64,000 bases of DNA from RGIG4097 sp937885645 (GTDB taxonomy: Bacteria > Bacillota > Clostridia > Christensenellales > CAG-917). The notes beneath the pieces were generated by a model, which saw nothing but the letters and a program-made list of their open reading frames with translations, ran no database searches and had not been told where the DNA came from. A program made the translations under genes and the position numbers. Below, one piece after another: positions 23,052-31,786 of this stretch (position 1 is the stretch's first letter; every line of letters begins with the position of its first letter). The DNA is taken from positions 32,098 through 96,097 of the forward strand of contig CALABJ010000003.1 in NCBI GenBank assembly GCA_937885645.1, read 5' to 3'.

Positions 23052-26008
23052 TTGAAATCATCAAAAATTTGCTTGGCGGAATGCTGAAACACCCCACCCT
23101 CTCTAAAAACGTAAGGAGAGTGCGCCGTGATGTCTATACTCACGTTGAAGACCTCACCGCAGAGTGCTTGAAAAGTGCTGAGCCTATCCCCTATGAAGAC
23201 CTAAAAAACCACACCTTTGAAAAGATTGAAAAAGGCGATCTTTGGGCAGAGGAAAAATTTGGATGTGCTTGGTTCAAACTGACGGGCAAAGTTCCTAAGG
23301 AACTTCAAGACAAGCACCCCGTTGTTGTTTTCAACATTAACGGAGAGGCTCTTGCCTACAGCGATGACACTCCATTTGACATTGCCACCACCATTATGGG
23401 TGTAGGTGACGTCCTTCAAGGACCGGGGGCAGGCAAACGCATATTTGACTTGACTGGAAAGGTGAAGGAGGACGGCTCTTTCACTTTGTACGTGGACTGC
23501 GGAAACAACGGCGTCAACGGCAACTTTGTTTTCAAGCCTAAGTTTGTGTATGCCTATCTTGCCACCAAAAACGATAAGGTCAGTGACTTCTACTACGACT
23601 ACTTGACGGTGGCACTTCTCCTTGCAGCAGAAGAAAACGTATCCTTTGACAGCAAGTGTGCTGACGAGGTGAAAGGACACCTTGTCCGCAGTTTCAACCT
23701 GTACAGGAAAGGCGATGTTGCTGGGGCAAAAGCAGTGCTTGCGCCTCTCTATGACGAAAACCGCCCCGTGCATAAATACATAAACAAGCGTATTGACAAG
23801 GTCAACCCCGTGGACTACACATGCATAGGACACGCTCACCTTGACCTTTGCTGGCTGTGGCCTAAAAGAGAAACCATAAGAAAGGCTCTCCGAACTTTCA
23901 CAAATGCCCTCAGCCTCATTGAGAAAAACGATCACTTCATCTTTGGCGCAAGTCAAGCACAAATGTTTGACTGGATGCGCACAGAAAGCCCCGAAACCTT
24001 TGAAAAAATAAAGAAAGCCGTAGCTGACGGCAACATAGAAATCCAAGGGGGCATGTGGACCGAGTGCGACTGCAATCTGCCCTCAGGTGAAAGCATAATC
24101 CGTCAATTCCACTATGGTGAGGAGTTTTTCCTTGAGCACTTCGGCAAGAGTTCAAACACCATGTGGCTCCCTGACGTTTTCGGTTATCCTTGCACCCTTC
24201 CTCAAATCATCAAGGGTGTGGGCAAGGACAATTTTGCCACCATAAAACTCAGCTGGAACAAGACCAACACCTTCCCCTATCAAACCTTCAAATGGGTTGC
24301 CCCCGACGGCAGTAAAGTGACTGCACACCTGTCTCCTGAGGGCACTTACACCAACGAAGCATCTCCCCTTACCATTGCCAAATCCAACCGCAAAAACCTG
24401 CAAAAAGAGGTGGGCAAAGCACTGGTCATTTACGGCAACGGTGACGGCGGTGGCGGTGCAGGTGAATCCCACGTTGAACTGATTGAAAGAGAACAAAAAC
24501 TCTATTCCAAGGGCAAGGTGACCTTTGGCACAACAGACAGTTTCTTTGAAAAAATCGGTGACGATATCCCTGAATACAAGGGTGAACTTTATCTTGAAAA
24601 ACACCGTGGCACATACACCTCACAAAGCGAAAACAAACGTCTTAATCGCATGAACGAGCACGCCCTTCACACCCTTGAATGGCTGTCTGCAGTGGGTACT
24701 TTGAGGGGTGAAAAATTTGACAAAGAAGAGGTTGACAACATTTGGAAAACCGTGCTTTTCAACCAATTCCACGACATACTCCCCGGCAGCAGCATTGAGA
24801 GAGTTCATCGTGAAAGCAGAGCGGAACTGAACGAGGCGCTTGCCTTGACAAATGACAAAATCAACACTTTAATAGGCAAAATGAGTGGTGTAAACTCCTT
24901 GTTTGCGCTGAATCCCTCACCTTTTGAACAAACTGTTTACACTGAAAACGAGGGCAAGATTATGAGGGCAACTGTCGGTGCATACTCATCTGCACCCCTT
25001 GTTGAAACACCCTACTTTCTCCCCTCCGTCTCAGACAAAACCCTTGAAAACGACAGAGTGAGAATTGTGTTTTCAAGTGAAGGAAACGTCATCTCCTACT
25101 TTGACAAAGTCCGTGGCACGGAAAGAGCAAAAGGCGAACTGGGCAAGTTCATTGGCTATCACGACAAGAAGCTCCACTACAACGCATGGGACATTGACAA
25201 TGACTATCTCTCTCACCCCATAAAGGTGAAACACCTCTCAACACGCTCATATCACGAAGGCGTCTACGGAGTGGTTGAACACACCTACAGCCTTGGTGAC
25301 AGCACCATCGTTGAAAAGGTGAAACTAGGCGCAGGCACTGAGGTCACCTTTGACATCACCGTTGACTGGAAGGAAACCCACAAAATGCTTCGTGTCCAGT
25401 TTGAGCCTAGAGATTACAGCGACACCGTTGAATGTGACGTGCAGTTTGGCTCAATCCAACGTGCCACCACAGAAAAGGACAGCGTTGAAAAGGAACAATT
25501 TGAAATCTGTGCTCACAAGTACGTGGCAACAGGCACAAGAGGTCTTTTCGCCCTTTACAGCAACTCCAAATACGGCTTCCGTGTGAAGAATGGAATGATG
25601 AGCATCAACCTGCTCCGCTCCCCTGTCTACCCTGACCCTACCTGCGACAGAATGGTGCATCACATCTCCTACAAGATGGACTTCCCCGAAGACCGCAAGG
25701 AGCTTGTGGCAAAGGCATACAACTTCAATCTGCCCGCCCTCATCCTTGACAAAGCGGTTGACGTAAAGCCCCTTGTGACACTTGACAACAACTCCGTCAT
25801 CCTTGAAACTGTGAAACCCACTGATGACGGCATTGCTCTCCGCATATACGAAAGATACGGTGCAAAGGCGGACGTCAATTTGACGGTCAACTTCCCCTAC
25901 ACCTCTATTGTTGAAAGTAATCTTCTTGAAAAGGAACAAGTGCCTTCAAGCACTCATCTCACCTTCCGCCCTCACGAAATCAAGACGATCATCATCAAAA
26001 CAAAATAG
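23048..26008 (+). CDS. Alpha-mannosidase, GH38
   Basis: A 986-residue cytoplasmic enzyme that removes alpha-linked mannose. The zinc-site motif GHAHLDLCWLWP (about residues 260-271) and the nucleophile in WLPDVFGYP (about 373) identify GH38; GGMWTECDCNLPSGES and NQFHDILPGSS are further family blocks. N-terminal beta domain, catalytic barrel, helical bundle and C-terminal beta-sandwiches give the usual length. No signal peptide, so it acts on imported oligosaccharides. It overlaps the kinase gene by 4 bases and ends at a strong terminator. Confidence 0.95.
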   Translation: MIEIIKNLLGGMLKHPTLSKNVRRVRRDVYTHVEDLTAECLKSAEPIPYEDLKNHTFEKIEKGDLWAEEKFGCAWFKLTGKVPKELQDKHPVVVFNINGEALAYSDDTPFDIATTIMGVGDVLQGPGAGKRIFDLTGKVKEDGSFTLYVDCGNNGVNGNFVFKPKFVYAYLATKNDKVSDFYYDYLTVALLLAAEENVSFDSKCADEVKGHLVRSFNLYRKGDVAGAKAVLAPLYDENRPVHKYINKRIDKVNPVDYTCIGHAHLDLCWLWPKRETIRKALRTFTNALSLIEKNDHFIFGASQAQMFDWMRTESPETFEKIKKAVADGNIEIQGGMWTECDCNLPSGESIIRQFHYGEEFFLEHFGKSSNTMWLPDVFGYPCTLPQIIKGVGKDNFATIKLSWNKTNTFPYQTFKWVAPDGSKVTAHLSPEGTYTNEASPLTIAKSNRKNLQKEVGKALVIYGNGDGGGGAGESHVELIEREQKLYSKGKVTFGTTDSFFEKIGDDIPEYKGELYLEKHRGTYTSQSENKRLNRMNEHALHTLEWLSAVGTLRGEKFDKEEVDNIWKTVLFNQFHDILPGSSIERVHRESRAELNEALALTNDKINTLIGKMSGVNSLFALNPSPFEQTVYTENEGKIMRATVGAYSSAPLVETPYFLPSVSDKTLENDRVRIVFSSEGNVISYFDKVRGTERAKGELGKFIGYHDKKLHYNAWDIDNDYLSHPIKVKHLSTRSYHEGVYGVVEHTYSLGDSTIVEKVKLGAGTEVTFDITVDWKETHKMLRVQFEPRDYSDTVECDVQFGSIQRATTEKDSVEKEQFEICAHKYVATGTRGLFALYSNSKYGFRVKNGMMSINLLRSPVYPDPTCDRMVHHISYKMDFPEDRKELVAKAYNFNLPALILDKAVDVKPLVTLDNNSVILETVKPTDDGIALRIYERYGAKADVNLTVNFPYTSIVESNLLEKEQVPSSTHLTFRPHEIKTIIIKTK

Positions 26009-26063
26009 TATTGCTTGACACAAAACGCAGTTCTAACCCATCAAACGACCAAATTCCAAAATG

Positions 26064-26091
26064 AAAAGCCCACCATTTCGGTGGGCTTTTT
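26064..26091 (+). terminator. Terminator of the mannoside operon
   Basis: Stem AAAAGCCCACC/GGTGGGCTTTT with loop ATTTC and T5; it can work in both directions between convergent genes. Confidence 0.9.
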
Positions 26092-26134
26092 AATGTCGCT
26101 TTGTGCAAACAATGTTGATTGTAATAAGCAAAGA

Positions 26135-27004
26135 TTATGCAATGGGATATGCTTCGGGCCAAGTGCCACTGAGGTCATCAAGGTCAGGTGCGCCCAAGCT
26201 GTCAACACCGTAGATGTAGTTGATTGTCATGTTGTAGCCAGCACTTTCTGTCACTACGATGCTGTCAAAGACAAGGAGAGTCTTGGTTGTGCCGTCGTAG
26301 ATTGTCACTTCTCTCATTGACATAACGATGTTTGCAGTGCCGTTGACGATTTGGTCATCATCTTCATAGTGATAGGTGATGGTCACTTCAACCTTGTTGA
26401 GGTCTGTCATTGCGCTGTCGTTGTAGATTGCTTTTGCAGTGTATTGAAGGGTGTCGTAGACGTCTTCACTAGGGTTGTGGATTTGGTTTTCAAGAACGTT
26501 CTTTCCGCCTTGGAGTCCACTGGTTTTCAGCAAGTTGTTTTGGAGGCCTTCATATCCTGACGTAAGGAGGTTTGAAACAGGTGTTTCTCCATCTCTAGAA
26601 TAGGCGTGCACAACGCCGTTGTTTCTCAAAGTGCCGTTGCTTCTTTCAGCCCAGTCAATGAAGAGGAATTCTGTTTTGTTGGTGATTTCACCGTCATCGT
26701 CATCCTTTGAGGTTTGGTTGTCGTAGATTGAAGCAAAGTTTTCACCTTCGGTGGTGTCAAGCACAAGGATTGTTTCACCAGAAGAAGTATTGCCGTTTGC
26801 ATGGCCTGAGAAAGTTGCCTTCACGTTGAAGACTTTTCCGCCGTTGTTGATTGCGCCGTTTGTGCCAAAGACGTAGTCCTCTGCCTCGGTTGCGGTGAGG
26901 GTCTTTTCAAAGACTTCGGGGGTGTCATCTCCGCAAGCAGTGAAGGTCACAGCAAGTGCGCCTATCATCAAAACTGCGATGACTATAGCAAGATTTTTTT
27001 TCAT
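26135..27004 (-). CDS. Lipoprotein of unknown function
   Basis: A 289-residue protein with a signal peptide and lipobox ending FTAC at residue 24, so the mature protein is anchored to the outer face of the membrane. The rest is Asn/Asp/Thr-rich beta-type sequence. Family not recognised. It has a consensus promoter in front (27070-27098) and is transcribed alone. Confidence 0.8.
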   Translation of the reverse strand: MKKNLAIVIAVLMIGALAVTFTACGDDTPEVFEKTLTATEAEDYVFGTNGAINNGGKVFNVKATFSGHANGNTSSGETILVLDTTEGENFASIYDNQTSKDDDDGEITNKTEFLFIDWAERSNGTLRNNGVVHAYSRDGETPVSNLLTSGYEGLQNNLLKTSGLQGGKNVLENQIHNPSEDVYDTLQYTAKAIYNDSAMTDLNKVEVTITYHYEDDDQIVNGTANIVMSMREVTIYDGTTKTLLVFDSIVVTESAGYNMTINYIYGVDSLGAPDLDDLSGTWPEAYPIA

Positions 27005-27069
27005 AATATACCTTCTTTTCAGTTCAAATTCTTTTTTGTTTTATTTTTTGGTGTTTCCACCTTTTTTTC

Positions 27070-27098
27070 ATTATATCAAAGGTACGCCCGATTGACAA
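27070..27098 (-). promoter_or_regulatory. Promoter of the lipoprotein gene
   Basis: On the minus strand TTGTCA, 17 bases, TATAAT. The remaining 310-base gap (27005-27314) otherwise shows no gene; it must also hold the promoter of the TetR gene to the right. Confidence 0.75.
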
Positions 27099-27314
27099 CA
27101 TATATTTCAAATGAGGGAAAAATCTTTGATTTTTATGTGGTTTTTAACCTATCGCAGAAAAGATAACCACACACCATGATGACAAAAGCCTACGGTGGTG
27201 GACTTAATGGGTCGAAAAGGAATTTATGATTTTTTATTTATACAAGTGTTTGATATCTTGACAAAAGCGGGATTCTGTGTCAAAATGTAAAAAACTGCCG
27301 AAAAGGAGATTATT

Positions 27315-27881
27315 GTGGATTACAAAGAAGATCTGCGTATTGTACGCACAAGAAAACTTTTGAGCGCGACTCTTCTTGATATGATGGAGGAGCAATCCCT
27401 TGAAAAGATAAGTGTCATCGACCTTTGCACAAAGGCCCTTGTCAATCGTGCAACTTTCTACGCTCACTTTGAAGACAAATATCACCTTTTGACCTTTGCC
27501 CTTGAAGAGCTGAAGGACGAAGTGTATGCACGTTTTTCAAAGGACGTCAAGGCATCAACCCCCAACGAAGTGTTGTTGAAGTTGGCTCACATGACCTTTG
27601 ATTTTGTCAAGGACAACAAAAATCACGTGGCAAACCTTCTCAAGCACAACCGCAACGAAAAGGTCATCATCACCATCAAGGATTCCTTGACTCAATCAGT
27701 GAAATATCAACTTGGAAAATTCCACAGCACCTTCCCTGCGGGCGTGCCTATCTTGGTGACGGCAACCGCCTTTGCAGGCTCTCTTGTTGACCTGTGCTTG
27801 TGGTATCTTGACAATGTCGAAAAGTGTACCGAGAGTGAAATGAAGTCCTACGTCAACGCACTCTTTGGCAGACAATATTGA
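27315..27881 (+). CDS. TetR/AcrR-family regulator
   Basis: A 188-residue repressor-type protein. Residues about 8-55 form the helix-turn-helix domain (RTRKLLSATLLDMM, ISVIDLCTKALVNRATFYAHFEDK); the rest is a helical ligand and dimer domain. Start is GTG with AAGGAG upstream. No clear target gene is beside it except the divergent lipoprotein gene, which is a reasonable candidate. Confidence 0.88.
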   Translation: MDYKEDLRIVRTRKLLSATLLDMMEEQSLEKISVIDLCTKALVNRATFYAHFEDKYHLLTFALEELKDEVYARFSKDVKASTPNEVLLKLAHMTFDFVKDNKNHVANLLKHNRNEKVIITIKDSLTQSVKYQLGKFHSTFPAGVPILVTATAFAGSLVDLCLWYLDNVEKCTESEMKSYVNALFGRQY

Positions 27882-27904
27882 TTGATTAATTTTGTAATAC
27901 AAAA

Positions 27905-27936
27905 GAAAACGGACGACAACGCCCGTTTTCTTTTTT
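27905..27936 (+). terminator. Terminator after the TetR gene
   Basis: Stem GAAAACGG/CCGTTTTC and T6. The following stretch to 28139 shows no gene. Confidence 0.8.
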
Positions 27937-28139
27937 GGATTTTTGCTATAAGGATTAAGGATTTTTTGATTTATTTTGTGTTTTGTTTCGTGATTTCAGT
28001 GCCATAGCTGGGCTTGTTTTGAGCACCTATTTCAGGTGATTTTGTTGCCTTTTTCTAGCACTTGTGTTCTACCCTCGTTTTCATTTATGTTTACAAAACA
28101 AAGGTTTTATGGTTTTATTTTTGTTTGATAAACTATTTT

Positions 28140-28307
28140 TTATGCTTTCTTCGCCTTTTTGGATTGACAAGCTGATGCGTGAGGACAACCACTGCATCCA
28201 CAGCCGCATCCACCCTTGCCTTTTGCCTTTTTGACGAGGGCAGAGACCACCACTGCCACCACCACAAGAACACTTGCGACGATGAGCACTATCTCTATAG
28301 GTTGCAT
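28140..28307 (-). CDS. FeoB-associated Cys-rich membrane protein
   Basis: A 55-residue protein: an N-terminal membrane helix (about residues 5-25, mostly Val/Ile/Leu/Ala) followed by a Lys/Gly linker and a cluster of six cysteines in GGCGCGCSGCPHASAC, then a Lys-rich tail. This is the architecture of the FeoB-associated Cys-rich membrane protein family, thought to assist ferrous iron transport. It starts after AGAGAGG, 10 bases behind the feoB stop, so it is the third gene of the feo operon. Confidence 0.88.
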   Translation of the reverse strand: MQPIEIVLIVASVLVVVAVVVSALVKKAKGKGGCGCGCSGCPHASACQSKKAKKA

Positions 28308-28317
28308 AATTACCTCT

Positions 28318-30606
28318 CTATTTTTTTAGTGTCTTTATTTTTGCTATTACGTTTTTGGGATTCAACACATCAAGATTAATTTTGCCTTGCTTGTTGAGTA
28401 TGACAAGGGTGATAACCATTGCCCACAGAGCTATGAAGATGAACACCGTCCACCACCACTCTCCAATGAGGTAGAACATTGATGCCACGATGTAGGAGGT
28501 GACAACCCAGAACACCAATGTCATATTGAATCTCTTTTTGCCAAGTTCTGCCTTTGCCGTTGCCACTGCTGCAAAGCAGGGGATTGTGAGCATATTGAAC
28601 ACGATGAATGCAATGAGTGCGGGCACGCCGATTTCGGTTGCGCCTATCATGCTTGCCACTGCGTCAATGCCTTCAAGGGCTTCGTCTGCCACAAAGCCTG
28701 CGCTGATGCATCCAGCCAAAGTGCCAAAGGTTGCGATGACGTTTTCCTTTGCGATGAGGCCTGTGATTGCTGCCACCACAAACACCCAACCAAATGCGCC
28801 AATTTGACTGCCGAAGCCAAGGGGAGTAAACAGAGGTTGCAACAGTCTGCCAACACCTGCCAATATGCTTTCATTGATTTGCTCGTCAGGGAGATAGTTC
28901 CAACCCCATGAGAAATGTGATATAAACCAAATGACAATTGTTGATGCAAGGATGATGGTGAATGCCTTTTGAACAAAGTGTTTTGCCTTGTCCCAAAGGT
29001 GAAGCATCAAGTTTTTGAATTGAGGCAAGTGATATGTAGGCAACTCCATAATGAAGGGAGGGACTTCACCTTTCATTGTTGTTGAGCGCATAATAAGCAC
29101 TGCGCACACTGCCACCACTATGCCAACCACGTACATACCATAGGTGATGAGGTCGGTGTGAGGCAGTCCAAAGGACAATCCTATGCCACCTGCGATTGCA
29201 GTGAGGATAGGCAATTTTGCTCCGCAACTGAAGAAAGGAATCACTCGTATTGTTGCAATACGTTCCTTTTCGTCAGCAAGGGTGCGGGTGTTGACCATTG
29301 CAGGCACTGAGCAACCAAAGCCCATAATCATAGGCATAAATGCTCTGCCTGACAAACCGAACTTTCTGAAAATGCGGTCAAGGATGAAGGCAACACGTGC
29401 CATATATCCGCTGTCTTCAAGGATTGAGAAGAACAGGAATAACAGAAGAATTTGAGGGAGGAAACTGAGCACCGCAAACACACCGCCAAGCATACCATCG
29501 CACACAAGGCCTATTGCCCACTCACTGACACCGCCTGCTTCCATTGCCCCTGCGATTGCTTCACCAAGAGATGAAGTGGCAAGATCCAACAGATTGAACA
29601 ACACAACACCGGGTGAATTGATTCCGCCGTCACCAAAGACTCCTTCAAGAGCTGTGCCTTCAAGGGCAACCCAGCCTTCGGGAAGGGCTGCGCCCAAGAA
29701 CAACAAGTTTTCTGAGAAAGTCAGGTGGAAAAGTGCAAACAAGATGAGGAGGAAAATGGGAATGCCCCAAAACTTGTGTGTCAGCACTTTGTCTATCTTG
29801 TCTGAGCGGGAGGGTGCATCTGCACTTCTCACCTTTTTGACAAGGGCGGGAGAGCAATTTTTGGTGATATACTTGTATCTTGCGTCTGCGATGATTGCAT
29901 CAAAGTCAGTGCCGAAAGTGTCGTCCTCAAAGGTCTTTTTGAACTCCTCAACCATATAGGCGGAGTCGGGGTGCATTTTCACTTCCAGCTCGTCAAGCTC
30001 AACAAGTTTGACTGCGTGGAAAAGTGCGTTGTCCACTTTTTGACCTTCAAGAGCGATCTTGCAGTCACCGATAAGGTGCACGATTGAAGTGCCGTCAAGG
30101 ACGGTCCTACCCTTTCTAGGAGTACGGCTTGTCTCGTAGGCACGAGTCATAAGTTCGTCAAGACCTCTGCCCTTCAATGCAGAGATTTCAACCACGGGCA
30201 CGCCAATCTTTTCTTCAAGTTTTTTTGCGTCAATGACGTCGCCGTTTCTTTCAACCTCGTCAATCATATTGAGCGCTATGACCATAGGCACGTCAATTTC
30301 CAAAATTTGGGTGGAAAGATAGAGGTTTCTTTCAAGGTTGGTGGCATCAATTATGTTGATGACGCAGTCAGGTTTTTCATCAAGGATGAAATTACGTGAA
30401 ATGACTTCCTCGGGAGTGTAGGGAGAAAGTGAATAAATGCCGGGCAAGTCCACAACGGATATGGGCTCGGCACACTTTTTGTAGACGCCTTCTTTTTTGT
30501 CAACGGTGACACCGGGCCAGTTGCCTACGTGGGCGGTTGAGCCTGTCAGGCCGTTGAATAAGGTGGTTTTGCCAGAGTTAGGGTTTCCAGCAAGAGCAAA
30601 TCGCAT
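28318..30606 (-). CDS. feoB: Ferrous iron transporter FeoB
   Basis: A GTP-binding ferrous iron permease of about 762 residues. The N-terminal G domain has GNPNSGKT (G1), DLPGIYSLSPY (G3) and ALNMID (G4), followed by a guanine-dissociation-inhibitor-like helical domain, then two gate regions (FFSCGAKLPI near residue 460; a second cysteine-containing segment MLTIPCFAAVA near 690) and about ten membrane helices. The first possible ATG is at 30609 and overlaps the feoA stop; the next ATG at 30606 is better spaced from GGAGGGGG. Encoded between feoA and the Cys-rich protein. Confidence 0.96.
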   Translation of the reverse strand: MRFALAGNPNSGKTTLFNGLTGSTAHVGNWPGVTVDKKEGVYKKCAEPISVVDLPGIYSLSPYTPEEVISRNFILDEKPDCVINIIDATNLERNLYLSTQILEIDVPMVIALNMIDEVERNGDVIDAKKLEEKIGVPVVEISALKGRGLDELMTRAYETSRTPRKGRTVLDGTSIVHLIGDCKIALEGQKVDNALFHAVKLVELDELEVKMHPDSAYMVEEFKKTFEDDTFGTDFDAIIADARYKYITKNCSPALVKKVRSADAPSRSDKIDKVLTHKFWGIPIFLLILFALFHLTFSENLLFLGAALPEGWVALEGTALEGVFGDGGINSPGVVLFNLLDLATSSLGEAIAGAMEAGGVSEWAIGLVCDGMLGGVFAVLSFLPQILLLFLFFSILEDSGYMARVAFILDRIFRKFGLSGRAFMPMIMGFGCSVPAMVNTRTLADEKERIATIRVIPFFSCGAKLPILTAIAGGIGLSFGLPHTDLITYGMYVVGIVVAVCAVLIMRSTTMKGEVPPFIMELPTYHLPQFKNLMLHLWDKAKHFVQKAFTIILASTIVIWFISHFSWGWNYLPDEQINESILAGVGRLLQPLFTPLGFGSQIGAFGWVFVVAAITGLIAKENVIATFGTLAGCISAGFVADEALEGIDAVASMIGATEIGVPALIAFIVFNMLTIPCFAAVATAKAELGKKRFNMTLVFWVVTSYIVASMFYLIGEWWWTVFIFIALWAMVITLVILNKQGKINLDVLNPKNVIAKIKTLKK

Positions 30607-30839
30607 CATCTTTCCCCCTCCATGGTGACAAAACTTGCCTCAGCCTTTCTAAGGGTGAGTTCGTAGCCTCTGAGGTTGACTTCAAGAGGGTCTCCAAGAG
30701 GAGCGCACTTTTTCAGCACAATCTTTGCCCCTGGTGTGACACCCATATCAAAAAGACGTCTTCTAATAGGACCATCACCTGCAACGCTCTTGACAGAGCC
30801 TTTTTCACCTATCTTAAATTCACTGAGTAGTTTTTCCAT
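30606..30839 (-). CDS. feoA: Ferrous iron transport protein FeoA
   Basis: A 77-residue SH3-like cytoplasmic protein (GDGPIRRRLFDMGVTPGA is the typical core) that supports FeoB. Stop overlaps the feoB start. First gene of the feo operon; the upstream region contains two copies of a palindromic site (30854 and 30921). Confidence 0.95.
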   Translation of the reverse strand: MEKLLSEFKIGEKGSVKSVAGDGPIRRRLFDMGVTPGAKIVLKKCAPLGDPLEVNLRGYELTLRKAEASFVTMEGER

Positions 30840-30853
30840 ATTTTCTCCAAATG

Positions 30854-30940
30854 TGAAAGTTATTTCATATTTTTAACAATGATATTATATGCCCGAAAGG
30901 GTGAGTTGTCAAGAAAAAGTTGAAAGAAATTTCATATTTT
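30854..30940. promoter_or_regulatory. Two TGAAA-N4-TTTCA operator-like sites in the feoA/TetR divergent region
   Basis: TGAAAGTTATTTCATATTTT (30854-30873) and TGAAAGAAATTTCATATTTT (30921-30940) agree at 18 of 20 positions and each is a palindrome with 5-base arms. They lie between feoA and a divergent TetR-type gene. They do not match the textbook Fur or DtxR box exactly. They may bind the TetR protein or an iron regulator. Confidence 0.6.
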
Positions 30941-31024
30941 GAAAATTTTTCTTTTCTTTATTGACAATATGAGGTATAATATAACCATAAAATAAAAACG
31001 CGCCCGTTGCGCACGAGGAGAAAT

Positions 31025-31621
31025 ATGAGCGAAGTCAGGACACCCCGTCAAGAGCGTTCAATCGCCAAGAAGAAAAAAATCATTGAAGCCGGCTACGAGT
31101 TGTTTTCAAAGGTGGGCTACTACGCCACCAACACAGCGGAAATTGCCAAGTGTGCAGGTGTGTCCACCGGCATTGTTTACGGCTACTTCAAAGACAAACG
31201 CGACATACTCCTCGACGTCCTTGACATCTATCTTGAAAAGGTGCTGACACCTGTCTTTGCCACCTTTGACAAGTTGTCCGCTCCCGTGGATTTTGACACC
31301 CTCGTACCTCAAATTTTGGACGTCACCATTGACGCTCACCGCAAAAATGCAAACATCCACGAAGCCCTCCACGCAATGACAGCAAGTGATGAAGCCGTCA
31401 ACGTAAAGTTCATTGAACTTGAGGACAAAATGACTGACAGAATACTGAGCAAACTGACTGAACTTGGTGTCACCACAGATGCTCTCAAAGAGAAAATCCA
31501 CTTTGCAATAGGCATTGTCCAAAGCTTTGCCCACGAGTGCATCTTTGACCGTCACGAGTATTTGGACTATGACAAAATGCGCTCTATCTGCATCGGCACA
31601 ATCAAGAACTTGTTTGATTAA
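31025..31621 (+). CDS. TetR/AcrR-family regulator divergent from feoAB
   Basis: A 198-residue protein: N-terminal helix-turn-helix (KKKKIIEAGYELFSKVGYYATNTAEIAKCAGVSTGIVYGYFKDKRDIL, about residues 12-60) and a helical C-terminal domain. The frame begins earlier at 31007, but GAGGAG directly precedes the ATG at 31025. TATAAT at 30975-30980 is its probable -10. Its divergence from feoA and the paired palindromes make it a candidate regulator of the feo operon. Confidence 0.88.
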   Translation: MSEVRTPRQERSIAKKKKIIEAGYELFSKVGYYATNTAEIAKCAGVSTGIVYGYFKDKRDILLDVLDIYLEKVLTPVFATFDKLSAPVDFDTLVPQILDVTIDAHRKNANIHEALHAMTASDEAVNVKFIELEDKMTDRILSKLTELGVTTDALKEKIHFAIGIVQSFAHECIFDRHEYLDYDKMRSICIGTIKNLFD

Positions 31622-31706
31622 TCAACGTTTTAAGTGTCAAATCCGACAAAATAAACCACTTATTTTGTCAAAACAATCAAAATCAATCCTCTTAGGCACA
31701 ACAAAA

Positions 31707-31733
31707 AAACGGACTGAAATCAGTCCGTTTTTT
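31707..31733. terminator. Bidirectional terminator between TetR and GH2 genes
   Basis: Stem AAACGGACTG/CAGTCCGTTT with loop AAAT and T6 on both flanks (A-run on the left), between convergent genes. Confidence 0.85.
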
Positions 31734-31786
31734 CATTAAGTTTTGTGGTGATTTGTTTTGAGTTTTTTGAAACTTTTGTGACAAGA

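Noticed and set aside
23201..24046. A 281-codon open frame on the minus strand inside the mannosidase region
   Set aside because: Antisense shadow of a clearly coding GH38 gene.
27100..27314. Possible hairpin CACCA...TGGTG around 27170-27195
   Set aside because: Short arms with a long loop and no clear role; not distinguishable from chance.
30939..30980. TTGACA at 30961 as -35 of the TetR gene
   Set aside because: It is only 8 bases from the TATAAT at 30975, too close to form one promoter with it.
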